Source: Massilia eburnea
GTDB taxonomy: Bacteria > Pseudomonadota > Gammaproteobacteria > Burkholderiales > Burkholderiaceae_D
Length of the DNA: 64,000 nucleotides
Assembly: GCF_009720745.1 (NCBI RefSeq)
Contig: NZ_WNKX01000010.1
Span: forward strand, 62,001 to 126,000
Direction: 5' to 3'
Shown: in pieces, positions 1 through 9,215 of the stretch
Layout: each line of letters starts with the position of its first letter
How positions within the stretch are numbered: the stretch's first letter is position 1
Made by a program: the position numbers and the translations under genes
The notes under the pieces: model-generated
Database searches by the model: none
What the model saw: only the letters and a program-made list of their open reading frames with translations
Told to the model about the DNA's origin: nothing

Positions 1-69
1 CACGCTAATATCATCACACAAAAAGCGCGGCCCACCTAAAAAGCGCACTTGAAAACCCAAGGAGACACC

Positions 70-1992
70 GTGCAGGATAATCTGACGACCTTCCCTCGCA
101 GGCTGCTTCAGCATGGCAAGGAGCGGCCGCACAAGCCTGCGTTCCGCGAAAAGGACCTGGGCATCTGGCAGACCTGGGACTGGCAGCAAACGAACGAAGA
201 AGTGCGCGCGCTGGCTTGCGGACTGGCCGCGATCGGCTTCCAGCGCGGCATGAACCTGGCGATCATCGGCGACAACCGCCCGCGCCTGTACTGGTCGATG
301 CTGGCGGCGCAGTGCCTGGGCGGCGTGCCGGTGCCGATGTACCAGGATGCGCCGGCAGCCGACATGGCGTTCGTGCTGGAGAACGCGGAAATCCAGTACG
401 CCATCGTCGAAGACCAGGAGCAGGTCGACAAGCTGCTCGACCTGTGCGAGCAATGCCCGGATATCAAGCACATCGCCTACGAAGACGAACGGGGCATGCG
501 CAATTACACGCACCAGCAGCTGATGTCCTATGCCCGCCTGCAGGAACTGGGGCGCGCATACGACAAGGCGCATCCCGGCTTCTACGAGGCCGCGATTGCG
601 GAGGGCAAGGAAAGCGACAGCGCCATCATCCTGTACACCTCCGGTACCACCGGCAAACCGAAAGGCGTGTGCCAGACCCATAAGGCGCTGCTGTCGGCAG
701 CGATTGGCGGCATCAGTTTCGACAAGCTGACCGATGAAGAGAATGTACTGTCCTACCTGCCGATGGCATGGGTGGGCGACTGCCTGTTTTCATTTGCACA
801 GGCGATGACCGCCGGCTTTACCGTCAATTGCCCCGAATCGTCGGATACCGTCACCACCGACTTGCGCGAAATCGGCCCATCCTATTACTTTGCCCCGCCG
901 CGCATCTTCGAAAACATGCTGACGCAGGTAATGATCCGCATGGAAGACGCAGGCGCCATCAAGCGCAAGATGTTCCATCACTTCATGGCGGTGGCGCGGC
1001 GCGTGGGCTCGGACATCCTTGATGGCAAACAGGTAGCGCTGGGCGACCGTATCAGCTACGCCATCGGCAATATGCTGGTGTATGGCCCACTGCGCAATGT
1101 GCTGGGCATGTCGCGCATCCGGGTGGCTTACACGGCGGGCGCCGCGATCGGACCGGACCTGTTCCGCATCTACCGTTCCATTGGCGTAAACCTGAAACAG
1201 TTCTACGGCTCGACCGAGACCTGCGCTTACATCTGCCTGCAACCGGATGGCGAAATCAAGTTCGACTCCGTCGGCAAGCCGGCGCCGGGCGTGGAGGTAA
1301 AACTGGCGCCCAACGGCGAAGTGCTGGTCAAGTCGCCAACCTTGATGCACTGCTATTACAAGCGTCCCGATGCAACGGCCGAAGCCATCGACGGCGACGG
1401 CTACTTCCACACCGGCGATGCCGGCATCTTCGACAACGACGGCCATCTGCGCATCATCGACCGCGCGGCCGACGTGGGCAAGATGAACAACGGCGCCATC
1501 TTCGCGCCCAACTACATCGAGAACAAGCTGAAGTTCTTCCCCTTCATTAAGGAAGCGGTGGCTTTCGGGCATGAGCGCGACAAGGTGACCGCCTTCATCA
1601 ACATCGATATGGAGGCTGTGGGCAACTGGGCAGAACGGCGCGGCATCGCCTACTCGGGCTATACCGACCTGGCCGCGCACGAACAGACCTATGCGCTGGT
1701 GAAGGAATGCGTGGAAAAGGTCAACGCCGACCTGGCGCAGGAGGCCTTGATGGCTGACACGCAAGTGCACCGCTTCCTGGTGCTGCACAAGGAGCTCGAC
1801 CCTGACGACGACGAACTGACCCGCACCCGCAAGGTGCGCCGCAAGTTCATCGCCGAGAAATACGCGGTGCTGATCGAGGCACTGTACGGCGGCAAAGCTT
1901 CGCAATACATCGAAACCCAGGTCAAGTTCGAGGACGGGCGCACCGGCACGGTGGCGGCTGACCTGCGGATCATGGACCTCAAGGCAGCATAA
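70..1992 (+). CDS. AMP-binding long-chain acyl-CoA synthetase-like protein
   Basis: Adenylate-forming enzyme of the acyl-CoA synthetase type (acid + ATP + CoA to acyl-CoA), about 640 aa, in the usual range for long-chain acyl-CoA ligases. The P-loop YTSGTTGKPKG is at about residues 189-199, YGSTET near 379 and FHTGD near 448. I chose the GTG at 70 because AAGGAG (59-64) sits 5 nt before it; an in-frame TTG at 49 has no such site. It is the first gene of a tight co-directional run with a Liv-type ABC transporter and a second ligase, which suggests that it activates the imported acid. The substrate cannot be read from the sequence. Confidence 0.85.
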   Translation: MQDNLTTFPRRLLQHGKERPHKPAFREKDLGIWQTWDWQQTNEEVRALACGLAAIGFQRGMNLAIIGDNRPRLYWSMLAAQCLGGVPVPMYQDAPAADMAFVLENAEIQYAIVEDQEQVDKLLDLCEQCPDIKHIAYEDERGMRNYTHQQLMSYARLQELGRAYDKAHPGFYEAAIAEGKESDSAIILYTSGTTGKPKGVCQTHKALLSAAIGGISFDKLTDEENVLSYLPMAWVGDCLFSFAQAMTAGFTVNCPESSDTVTTDLREIGPSYYFAPPRIFENMLTQVMIRMEDAGAIKRKMFHHFMAVARRVGSDILDGKQVALGDRISYAIGNMLVYGPLRNVLGMSRIRVAYTAGAAIGPDLFRIYRSIGVNLKQFYGSTETCAYICLQPDGEIKFDSVGKPAPGVEVKLAPNGEVLVKSPTLMHCYYKRPDATAEAIDGDGYFHTGDAGIFDNDGHLRIIDRAADVGKMNNGAIFAPNYIENKLKFFPFIKEAVAFGHERDKVTAFINIDMEAVGNWAERRGIAYSGYTDLAAHEQTYALVKECVEKVNADLAQEALMADTQVHRFLVLHKELDPDDDELTRTRKVRRKFIAEKYAVLIEALYGGKASQYIETQVKFEDGRTGTVAADLRIMDLKAA

Positions 1993-2006
1993 GCGGGGAA
2001 GCCACC

Positions 2007-2819
2007 ATGCAAATGAACGAACCGGAAGCCATCACTGCCGGCCGCAAGATCGGCGACGTGATCCTGGACATGCGCAATATCTCGCTGTCGTTCGGCGGGG
2101 TGAAGGCGCTGACCAATATCTCCTTCAACGTGCGCGAGCATGAGATCCGCGCCATCATCGGCCCGAACGGCGCGGGCAAGAGCTCGATGCTGAACGTGAT
2201 CAACGGCGTGTACCGCCCGCAGCAGGGCGAGATCGTGTATCGCGGCCAACAGCGCAAGAATATGGATTGCTACGCCGCCGCCAAGTCGGGCATCGCGCGC
2301 ACCTTCCAGAACATCGCGCTGTTCAAGGGCATGACGGTGCTGGACAACATCATGACCGGCCGCAACCTGAAGATGAAGTCCAACTTCCTGCTGCAGGCGC
2401 TGTACTGGGGGCCCGCGCAGCGTGAAGAAATCGAGCACCGCCGCAAATGCGAGGAGGTGATCGACTTCCTCGAGATCCAGCATATCCGCAAGACGCCTGT
2501 CGGCCGCCTGCCTTACGGGCTGCAGAAGCGCGTTGAGCTGGGCCGCGCACTGGCCGCCGAACCGCAAATCCTGCTGCTGGACGAACCGATGGCCGGCATG
2601 AACGTGGAAGAAAAGCAGGACATGTGCCGCTTCATCCTCGACGTGAACGAACAATTCGGCACCACCATCGTTCTGATCGAGCACGATATGGGCGTGGTGA
2701 TGGATATTTCGGACCGCGTGGTGGTGCTGGATTACGGCAAAAAGATCGGCGACGGCACGCCGGATGAAGTCCGCACCAACCAGGACGTGATCGACGCTTA
2801 TCTCGGAGTGGCCCACTGA
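2007..2819 (+). CDS. Branched-chain amino acid-type ABC transporter ATPase (LivG-like)
   Basis: Cytoplasmic nucleotide-binding subunit of a HAAT/Liv-type importer, 270 aa. Walker A GPNGAGKS is near residue 52 and Walker B is ILLLDEP. The signature has the LivG-type form LPYGLQ. The gene starts 14 nt after the synthetase and its stop overlaps the start of the LivH gene by one base (TGATG), so the two are probably translationally coupled. It should pair with the LivF-like ATPase at 6125. Substrates of this family extend well beyond branched-chain amino acids; here the flanking CoA ligases point to a carboxylic acid. Confidence 0.9.
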   Translation: MQMNEPEAITAGRKIGDVILDMRNISLSFGGVKALTNISFNVREHEIRAIIGPNGAGKSSMLNVINGVYRPQQGEIVYRGQQRKNMDCYAAAKSGIARTFQNIALFKGMTVLDNIMTGRNLKMKSNFLLQALYWGPAQREEIEHRRKCEEVIDFLEIQHIRKTPVGRLPYGLQKRVELGRALAAEPQILLLDEPMAGMNVEEKQDMCRFILDVNEQFGTTIVLIEHDMGVVMDISDRVVVLDYGKKIGDGTPDEVRTNQDVIDAYLGVAH

Positions 2820-3721
2820 TGGATATCTCCTTCTTCTTCGAGACCCTGATCGGGGGCTTGCTGTCCGGCGTCATGTACGCGCTGGTGGCGATCGGCTTTG
2901 TGCTGATCTACAAGGCTTCCGGCGTGTTCAATTTTGCGCAGGGTGCGATGGTGTTCTTTGCCGCACTGACCTGCGTGGGCTTCATGGACAAATTCGGCAT
3001 GTCGCTGTGGCTTGCGATCCCGGCCACCGTGCTGGCGATGGTCGTCCTCGGCTTTGCCATCGAACGCGTCGTGCTGCGGCCCCTGGTAAACCAGCCGGAA
3101 ATCACGCTGTTCATGGCGACCATTGGCCTGGCCTTCTTCATTGAAGGGTTGGCGCAACTGATCTGGGGCTCCCAGGTGCACAAGCTGGACCTGCCGATTG
3201 AAGACGTACCGAGCGAATACATCATGGAGAAGTTCAACATCATCGTCTCCAATTTCGACCTGATCGCCGCCGTGATTTGCGCCGTGCTGGTCGCGCTTCT
3301 GGCACTGATGTTCGCCAAGACCAAGGTCGGGCGCGCCCTGCGCGCGGTAGCGGACGACCACCAGGCGGCGCAGGCGGTAGGCATTCCGCTGCAGCGCATC
3401 TGGGCCATCCTGTGGGCGGTGGCGGGCATGGTCGCCCTGGTGGCCGGCATGCTGTGGGGCGCGCGCAATGGCGTGCAGTTTGCGCTCACCTTCATCGCCC
3501 TGAAGGCGCTGCCGGTGCTGATCCTGGGCGGCTTCACCTCGGTGCCGGGGGCGATCGTGGGCGGGCTGATTATCGGCGCCTCCGAGAAGCTGGCTGAGGT
3601 CTATATCGGCCCGCACGTGGGCGGTGGCATCGAGGGCTGGTTCCCTTACGTGCTGGCCCTGATGTTCCTGCTGGTGCGCCCCGAAGGGCTGTTCGGCGAA
3701 AAAATCATCCGGAGGATCTAA
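2819..3721 (+). CDS. Branched-chain amino acid-type ABC transporter permease (LivH-like)
   Basis: Inner-membrane permease of 300 aa with about eight hydrophobic segments and the typical LivH N-terminus, in which an early membrane helix is followed by GFVLIYKASGVFNFAQGAM. It forms the channel with the LivM-like subunit encoded 3 nt downstream, in the usual order LivG-LivH-LivM-SBP-LivF. Nothing looks truncated. Confidence 0.9.
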   Translation: MDISFFFETLIGGLLSGVMYALVAIGFVLIYKASGVFNFAQGAMVFFAALTCVGFMDKFGMSLWLAIPATVLAMVVLGFAIERVVLRPLVNQPEITLFMATIGLAFFIEGLAQLIWGSQVHKLDLPIEDVPSEYIMEKFNIIVSNFDLIAAVICAVLVALLALMFAKTKVGRALRAVADDHQAAQAVGIPLQRIWAILWAVAGMVALVAGMLWGARNGVQFALTFIALKALPVLILGGFTSVPGAIVGGLIIGASEKLAEVYIGPHVGGGIEGWFPYVLALMFLLVRPEGLFGEKIIRRI

Positions 3722-3724
3722 GCG

Positions 3725-4783
3725 ATGTTCTACCGCGAAGCAGGACAATTCAAGACCAGCTACGAGGCGGACGGCCAGATCCTGCCGATCCGCCAGGACC
3801 GCATCGCCCTGTTCACGACGCTCGCCGTGGCGCTGCTGGTGCTGCCGCTGGTATCGTCGCCCTACATGCTGTCGGCTATCTTCATCCCCTTCCTGATTTT
3901 TGCGCTGGCGGCGCTCGGGCTGAACATCCTCACGGGTTACGCGGGCCAGCTGTCGCTCGGTACCGCGGCGTTCATGGCGGTGGGCGCGTTCGGGGCATAC
4001 AACTTCATGCTGCGCGTGCCCGGCATTCCGGTGCTGCTGGCCTTTGTGCTGGGCGGCCTGTGCGCCGCCATGGTCGGCATTGCCTTTGGCCTGCCATCGC
4101 TGCGCATCCGCGGCTTTTACCTGGCCGCCTCGACGCTGGCGACGCAGTTCTTTGTCGTGTGGTGCCTGACCAAAATCGGCTGGCTGACCAATAACAGCTC
4201 CTCCGGCGTGATCACGGCGCAGAAAATGGAAATCTTCGGCTACGGCTTCGATACGCCGGAGCGCAAATACCTGCTGGTGCTCGCCGTGGTGGTCGTCATG
4301 GCGCTGCTGGCCAAGAACATGATCCGCTCCAACGTCGGCCGTTCCTGGATGGCCGTGCGCGACATGGATATGGCGGCGGAAGTGATCGGCATCCGCCTGA
4401 TGCGCACCAAGCTGCTGGCGTTTGCGGTGAGCTCCTTTTATTGCGGGGTGGCAGGCGCGCTGTATGCCTTCGCCTACCTCGGCACCGTGGAGCCGGAAGC
4501 CTACAACCTGGACCTGTCCTTCCGCATCCTGTTCATGATCATTATCGGCGGCGTCGGCTCGGTGCTTGGCTCCTTCCTCGGCTCGGCGTTCATCGTGCTG
4601 TTGCCTGTGTTCCTGAACATTGTGGCGCACGGGCTTTCCCTGCCTACCACCGTGGCATCCAACCTGGAACTGATGGTGTTCGGCGCCCTGATCATTTTCT
4701 TCCTGATCGTGGAACCCCACGGTCTGGCACGTTTGTGGCAAATCGGCAAAGAGAAACTCCGCCTGTGGCCCTTCCCCCACTGA
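3725..4783 (+). CDS. Branched-chain amino acid-type ABC transporter permease (LivM-like)
   Basis: Second membrane subunit, 352 aa, with about ten hydrophobic segments. A cytoplasmic N-terminal extension of about 30 residues precedes the first membrane helix. The LivM-type signature GLNILTGYAGQLSLG is near residue 60. The gene follows the LivH-like gene after 3 nt and precedes the binding protein by 29 nt. It forms a heterodimeric channel with LivH. Confidence 0.9.
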   Translation: MFYREAGQFKTSYEADGQILPIRQDRIALFTTLAVALLVLPLVSSPYMLSAIFIPFLIFALAALGLNILTGYAGQLSLGTAAFMAVGAFGAYNFMLRVPGIPVLLAFVLGGLCAAMVGIAFGLPSLRIRGFYLAASTLATQFFVVWCLTKIGWLTNNSSSGVITAQKMEIFGYGFDTPERKYLLVLAVVVVMALLAKNMIRSNVGRSWMAVRDMDMAAEVIGIRLMRTKLLAFAVSSFYCGVAGALYAFAYLGTVEPEAYNLDLSFRILFMIIIGGVGSVLGSFLGSAFIVLLPVFLNIVAHGLSLPTTVASNLELMVFGALIIFFLIVEPHGLARLWQIGKEKLRLWPFPH

Positions 4784-4812
4784 GCGGACCAACTAAAACC
4801 TGGAGACATCAC

Positions 4813-6117
4813 ATGAAATCGTTCGTACTTGGCATTGCCTTAGCAAGCAGCATCGTCGCCAGTAGCGCATGGGCGCAACCAGCCGAACAGTTTGTCGCCC
4901 TGCCCTCCTACCGCGTCGGGCCTTATGCGGCTGGCGGCTCCGGTTTCTATGGCGGCATCATCGACTACTTCAACCTGGTCAACGCCAACGGCGGCGTGAA
5001 CGGCGTGAAAATCGCCTGGGAAGAATGCGAGACCGAATACAACCCGTCGCGCGGCGTGGAATGCTATGAACGCCTGAAAACCAAGAATGGCGGCGCCACC
5101 GTGGTGGAACCGCTGTCGACCGGCATCGCCTACGGCATCCTGGACCGCATCCCGCAAGACAAGATCCCGATGACCACCCTCGGTTACGGCCGCTCGGATG
5201 CCGCCAACGGCAAAGTCTTCCCCTACGTATTCCCGCTGATCTCCAACTACTGGAGCCAGGCCGCTGCGATGATCAAGTACCTGGGCGAAAAGAGCGGCGG
5301 CATGGATAAGCTGAAGGGGAAGAAAATCGTGCACCTGTACCACGACTCCGCCTTTGGCAAAGAACCGCTGCCCGTGCTGGAAGCGCTGTCCGCCCAATAC
5401 GGCTTCGAACTGATCAAGATTCCTGTAGCGCCGCCCGGCAGCGAGCAGCAGTCGCAATGGCTGCAGATCCGCCAGGCCAAGCCGGATTACGTGATCCTGT
5501 GGGGCTGGGGCGTGATGAACTCGGTCGCCATCAAGACCGCACAGCGCAACGGCTTCCCGCGCGAGAAGATGCTGGGCGTATGGTGGGCCGGCTCCGAGGA
5601 AGATACCGTGCCATCGGGCGATGCGGCCAAGGGCTACACCTCGATGACCTTCAACACGCCAGGCAATTATCCGCTGCTGGATGAACTGCGCAAGAAGGTC
5701 TACGCCGGCGGCAAAGGCAATCTGACCGACCAGAGCCGCATTGGCTCCGTTTATCACATGCGCGGCCTGACCGCGGGCGTGATGTATGTGGAAGCGATGC
5801 GCGCGGCGCAGGACAAATTCGGCAAGGGCAAGCCGGTCACCGGCGAGCAGCTGCGCTGGGGCCTGGAAAACCTGAACATCGATGAAGCACGCCAGAAGGT
5901 ACTGGGTGTCTACAACATGTTCCCGACCGTGAAGACTTCCTGCGACGACCATGAAGGCTCGGGCGCCGTGAAAGTCCAGCAGTGGGACGGCAAGGCCTGG
6001 AAGGCTGTCACGCCGAACTGGGTGGTGGGCGACAAAGTCCTGCTGCGCAAGCTGGTGGATGAATCGTCCGGCAAATACGCGGCCGAGAAAAAGATCACGC
6101 CTGCCTGCATGAAGTGA
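4813..6117 (+). CDS. Periplasmic substrate-binding protein of Liv-type ABC transporter
   Basis: Periplasmic ligand-binding protein (type I periplasmic-binding fold), 434 aa. It has a Sec signal peptide: MKSF, a hydrophobic core, then AWA with probable cleavage before QPAEQ at about residue 22. The start at 4813 is preceded by TGGAGA. The mature protein begins close to a glycine-rich segment resembling the ligand-binding cleft of this family. Its position between permease and ATPase genes fixes the role. The ligand is unknown; the two adjacent acid-CoA ligases suggest a carboxylate, possibly aromatic or fatty, rather than an amino acid. Confidence 0.88.
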   Translation: MKSFVLGIALASSIVASSAWAQPAEQFVALPSYRVGPYAAGGSGFYGGIIDYFNLVNANGGVNGVKIAWEECETEYNPSRGVECYERLKTKNGGATVVEPLSTGIAYGILDRIPQDKIPMTTLGYGRSDAANGKVFPYVFPLISNYWSQAAAMIKYLGEKSGGMDKLKGKKIVHLYHDSAFGKEPLPVLEALSAQYGFELIKIPVAPPGSEQQSQWLQIRQAKPDYVILWGWGVMNSVAIKTAQRNGFPREKMLGVWWAGSEEDTVPSGDAAKGYTSMTFNTPGNYPLLDELRKKVYAGGKGNLTDQSRIGSVYHMRGLTAGVMYVEAMRAAQDKFGKGKPVTGEQLRWGLENLNIDEARQKVLGVYNMFPTVKTSCDDHEGSGAVKVQQWDGKAWKAVTPNWVVGDKVLLRKLVDESSGKYAAEKKITPACMK

Positions 6118-6124
6118 GAACCTT

Positions 6125-6925
6125 ATGAGCTACCTGTCGGTAAATAACATCGAGGTCATTTACGACCACGTGATCCTGGTGCTGAAGGGGGTGTCGCTGC
6201 AGGTCCCGCAGGGCAAGATCGTCGCCCTGCTGGGCGCCAACGGCGCCGGCAAGTCCACCACGCTGAAGACCATCTCCACCCTGCTGCGCGGCGAGCGCGG
6301 CGACGTCACCAAGGGTGAGGTGCAGTTCAAGGGAGAACGCATCGACCAGCTCACGCCCAATGAGCTGGTCAAGCGCGGCCTGTCGCAAGTGATGGAGGGA
6401 CGTCATTGCTTCGGCCACCTGACCATCGAGGAAAATTTGCTGACGGGGGCCTATACGCGCAGTGCTTCGCGCGCAGAGATGAAGGAATCGCTGGAGAAGG
6501 TCTACCACTATTTCCCGCGCTTGCGCGAGCGGCGCAACAGCCAGGCGGGCTACACCTCCGGCGGCGAGCAGCAGATGTGCGCCATCGGGCGCGCGCTGAT
6601 GGCCAAGCCTTCCATGATCTTGCTGGACGAGCCGTCGATGGGCATCGCGCCGCAAATCGTGGAAGAAATCTTCGGCATCGTGAAGGACCTGAACGTCAAG
6701 GAGAACGTGTCCTTCCTGCTGGCGGAGCAGAACACCAATGTGGCGCTGCGCTACGCGGACTTTGGCTACATCCTGGAGAACGGCCGGGTAGTGATGGAAG
6801 GCGAGGCCAGCGAACTGGCCAACAATGAAGACGTCAAAGAGTTCTACCTCGGCATGTCAGGTGCCGGCCGCAAGAGCTTCCGCGACATGAAATTTTACCG
6901 ACGCCGTAAGCGTTGGTTGGCGTGA
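6125..6925 (+). CDS. Branched-chain amino acid-type ABC transporter ATPase (LivF-like)
   Basis: Second ATPase of the importer, 266 aa. Walker A GANGAGKST, signature SGGEQQ and Walker B MILLDEPS are all intact. After the usual end of LivF (FYLG) there is a basic tail of about 20 residues (KSFRDMKFYRRRKRW), longer than in most homologues. The gene starts 7 nt after the binding-protein stop and ends 3 nt before the YjbR gene, so it belongs to the operon. Confidence 0.9.
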   Translation: MSYLSVNNIEVIYDHVILVLKGVSLQVPQGKIVALLGANGAGKSTTLKTISTLLRGERGDVTKGEVQFKGERIDQLTPNELVKRGLSQVMEGRHCFGHLTIEENLLTGAYTRSASRAEMKESLEKVYHYFPRLRERRNSQAGYTSGGEQQMCAIGRALMAKPSMILLDEPSMGIAPQIVEEIFGIVKDLNVKENVSFLLAEQNTNVALRYADFGYILENGRVVMEGEASELANNEDVKEFYLGMSGAGRKSFRDMKFYRRRKRWLA

Positions 6926-6928
6926 TCC

Positions 6929-7282
6929 ATGAAGCTCGATAAAGCAAAAGAATTCTGCCGCACCCTGCCTGGCGCCACCGAAGACATCAAATGGGAATGC
7001 AACCTGGTGTTCTCGGTCGGCGAAAAGATGTTCGCAGCAATGGATGCAAGAGACAAAGCCAAATCAATCAGCTTCAAAGTCGACGGCGACCGCTTCCTTG
7101 AGCTGACCGACCGCGAAGGGATCATTCCCGCGCCCTACCTGGCGCGCGCCAGGTGGGTGATGGTGCAAGACCTGTCCAAGCTGCCGGATGCCGAAGCGAA
7201 AGCGCTGCTCAAGCGCTCGCACGAGCTGGTATTTGCAAAACTGACCAAAAAACTGCAACGCGAAATTGAAGGAGCGGCATGA
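6929..7282 (+). CDS. MmcQ/YjbR family protein
   Basis: A 117-aa protein of the MmcQ/YjbR family (double-wing, CyaY-like fold). It opens with KAKEFCRTLPGATEDIKW, the family's typical start, and has a central GEKMFA strand and the later RARWVMV segment. The biochemical function of the family is not established. The gene lies between livF and the PaaK-like ligase and its stop overlaps the ligase start (ATGATG), so it is translated from the same message. A role in the transport pathway is possible but unproven. Confidence 0.8.
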   Translation: MKLDKAKEFCRTLPGATEDIKWECNLVFSVGEKMFAAMDARDKAKSISFKVDGDRFLELTDREGIIPAPYLARARWVMVQDLSKLPDAEAKALLKRSHELVFAKLTKKLQREIEGAA

Positions 7283-8538
7283 TGGCCGAAACCCTCGATA
7301 GCCTGGAGACGCGCCCGCACGCCGAGCGCGAACGCAATCTGATGGAGCGACTGCCGCAACTGGTGGCGCAGGCGCAATCGGCCCCCGGCTGGGCGCGCAT
7401 ACTCGCCGGCGTCGATGCCTCGCGCATCGACAGCCGCGAAGCGCTGGCGCAGCTGCCGGTCACGCGCAAGTCGGACCTGAAGTCATTGCAAGCAGAGCAG
7501 CGGCCATTCGGTGGCCTGAACAGCACCCCGGCCAACAAACTGGGGCGCATTTTCATGTCGCCCGGCCCGATCTTCGACCCGGAAGGCCGGTCGCTGGATT
7601 GGTGGCGCTTTTCGCGCCCCATGTATGCCACCGGCGTGCGGCCCGGCTGCCTGGTGCAGAACTGCTTTTCCTACCATTTCACGCCAGCCGCCTTCATGGT
7701 GGAAGGCGGCGCCGCACGCATCGGCTGCACCGTGATCCCTGCCGGTGCCGGCCAGACCGAATTGCAGGTGCAGGCGATGGCGGAACTCAAGCCCGACACC
7801 TATATCGGTACGCCCTCCTTCCTGAAAATCATCATCGAGAAGGCCGCCGAAATGGGGGCCGACATCAGCAGCGTCAAGCGCGCCATGATGGGCGCCGAAG
7901 CGCTGCCCGAATCGCTGCGCCAGTGGTTCGCCGAGCACGGCGTGCCGGAAGTGATCCAGACCTATGCCTCCGCCGACATCGGCAGCATCGCCTACGAGAC
8001 GCGCAGCAACGGCAATCTCAATCCCGGCATGGTGCTGGACGAAGACGTGCTGCTGGAAATCGTCCGTCCCGGCTCCGGCGAGCCGGTGGCGCCTGGTGAA
8101 GTGGGCGAAATCGTGGTCACGCTGTTCAACCCGGACTACCCGCTGATCCGCTTCGCCACCGGCGACCTGTCGGCGGTGCTGGTGGACGCTCCGCAATCGC
8201 CCTGCGGCCGTACCAACACCCGCATCAAGGGCTGGCTGGGCCGTGCCGACCAGACCACCAAGGTGCGCGCCATGTTCGTCCATCCTTCGCAGGTGCACGA
8301 AATCACACGCCGCCATCCGGGAATGGGCAAGGCGCGCCTGGTCGTTTCCGGCAAAATCGCGGACGAAGTGATGACATTGCATTGCGAAACCGACGACCCT
8401 TCGCTGGAGTCGCAGGCGGCAGACATCATCGCCACCATCCGCGACATCACCAAACTGCGCGGGGAAGTGTGCTTTGCGCCACGCGGCAGTTTGCCAAATG
8501 ACGGCAAGATCATCGACGATGTGCGCGATTACAGTTGA
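7279..8538 (+). CDS. PaaK-like (phenylacetate-CoA ligase family) adenylate-forming protein
   Basis: A 419-aa protein related to phenylacetate-CoA ligases, which would make aryl-CoA thioesters from aromatic acids. The C-terminal part carries the recognisable FATGDLS and IKGWLGRADQTTKVR segments of PaaK-type enzymes. The glycine-rich A3 loop (SSGTTGKPT in true PaaK) is not visible; the corresponding region reads FMSPGPIFDPEG at about residues 94-105. Two start codons lie in tandem (7279 and 7282). It is the last gene of the operon. It could be a CoA ligase with an altered phosphate-binding loop or a divergent non-ligase member. Confidence 0.75.
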   Translation: MMAETLDSLETRPHAERERNLMERLPQLVAQAQSAPGWARILAGVDASRIDSREALAQLPVTRKSDLKSLQAEQRPFGGLNSTPANKLGRIFMSPGPIFDPEGRSLDWWRFSRPMYATGVRPGCLVQNCFSYHFTPAAFMVEGGAARIGCTVIPAGAGQTELQVQAMAELKPDTYIGTPSFLKIIIEKAAEMGADISSVKRAMMGAEALPESLRQWFAEHGVPEVIQTYASADIGSIAYETRSNGNLNPGMVLDEDVLLEIVRPGSGEPVAPGEVGEIVVTLFNPDYPLIRFATGDLSAVLVDAPQSPCGRTNTRIKGWLGRADQTTKVRAMFVHPSQVHEITRRHPGMGKARLVVSGKIADEVMTLHCETDDPSLESQAADIIATIRDITKLRGEVCFAPRGSLPNDGKIIDDVRDYS

Positions 8539-8633
8539 GATGAAGAAGCGTGTGGCGTAAATCCAACTCTTCCTAGGGCGGGCGGCGGAATGGCGGGATA
8601 ATTGAGCCATTCTTGACCTGCCTCAGAAACATC

Positions 8634-9215
8634 ATGCAAGACTTTCACCACGATCGCGCACGCGCGCTTCTGAAGAACGCCGAAGAACTTTTCGACAAAG
8701 AATCGGTACAGGCTGCGGTCAGCCGCATGGCCGATTCGCTGAACGACCGTTTCGGCGATCCATCCAAGCAGGAATTTCCACTGGTGCTGGGCGTCATGGG
8801 TGGCGCCGTGGTCTTTACCGGCAATATCCTGCCGCAGCTCACCTTCCCGCTCGAATTCGATTACATCCACGTCAGCCGTTACGGCGACGAGGACCAGGGC
8901 GGCAAGGTGGTCTGGAAGGTCGTTCCGCGCCCGACCGTGTCCGGCCGCACGGTGATCGTGCTGGACGACATCCTGGACGAGGGCGAAACCCTGGCCCACG
9001 TCAAGGAACGCCTGCTGGAGATGGGCGCCAAGGAAGTCATCATCGCGGTCTTCTGCGACAAGGATATCGGCAAGAGCAAGCCGGTGAAAGCCGACCTGGT
9101 CGGCATCACGATCCCGAACCGTTTCGTGGTCGGCTTCGGCATGGATGCCTACGGCTACTGGCGCAACCTGCCGGGCCTGTGGGCGCTCAACCCGGACGAC
9201 CTCAGTACCCGCTGA
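8634..9215 (+). CDS. hpt: Hypoxanthine-guanine phosphoribosyltransferase
   Basis: Purine salvage enzyme of 193 aa that transfers phosphoribose from PRPP to hypoxanthine or guanine. The PRPP-binding motif VIVLDDILDEGETL is near residue 105, and the GVMGGAVVF loop and the C-terminal hydrophobic base-binding part are present. I prefer the ATG at 8634 (MQDFHHDRA) to an in-frame TTG at 8613, because family members begin close to this point. The gene ends exactly where the convergent nitronate monooxygenase gene ends, so no intergenic terminator exists between them. Confidence 0.85.
   Translation: MQDFHHDRARALLKNAEELFDKESVQAAVSRMADSLNDRFGDPSKQEFPLVLGVMGGAVVFTGNILPQLTFPLEFDYIHVSRYGDEDQGGKVVWKVVPRPTVSGRTVIVLDDILDEGETLAHVKERLLEMGAKEVIIAVFCDKDIGKSKPVKADLVGITIPNRFVVGFGMDAYGYWRNLPGLWALNPDDLSTR

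Noticed and set aside
1..69. Upstream gene or riboswitch before the acyl-CoA synthetase
   Set aside because: Only 69 nt are available; no coding frame or structured motif can be supported.
2798..4792. Minus-strand open frame of 664 codons across livH and livM
   Set aside because: Antisense to well-supported permease genes; the translation is His/Gln/Asp-rich low-complexity without a start context.
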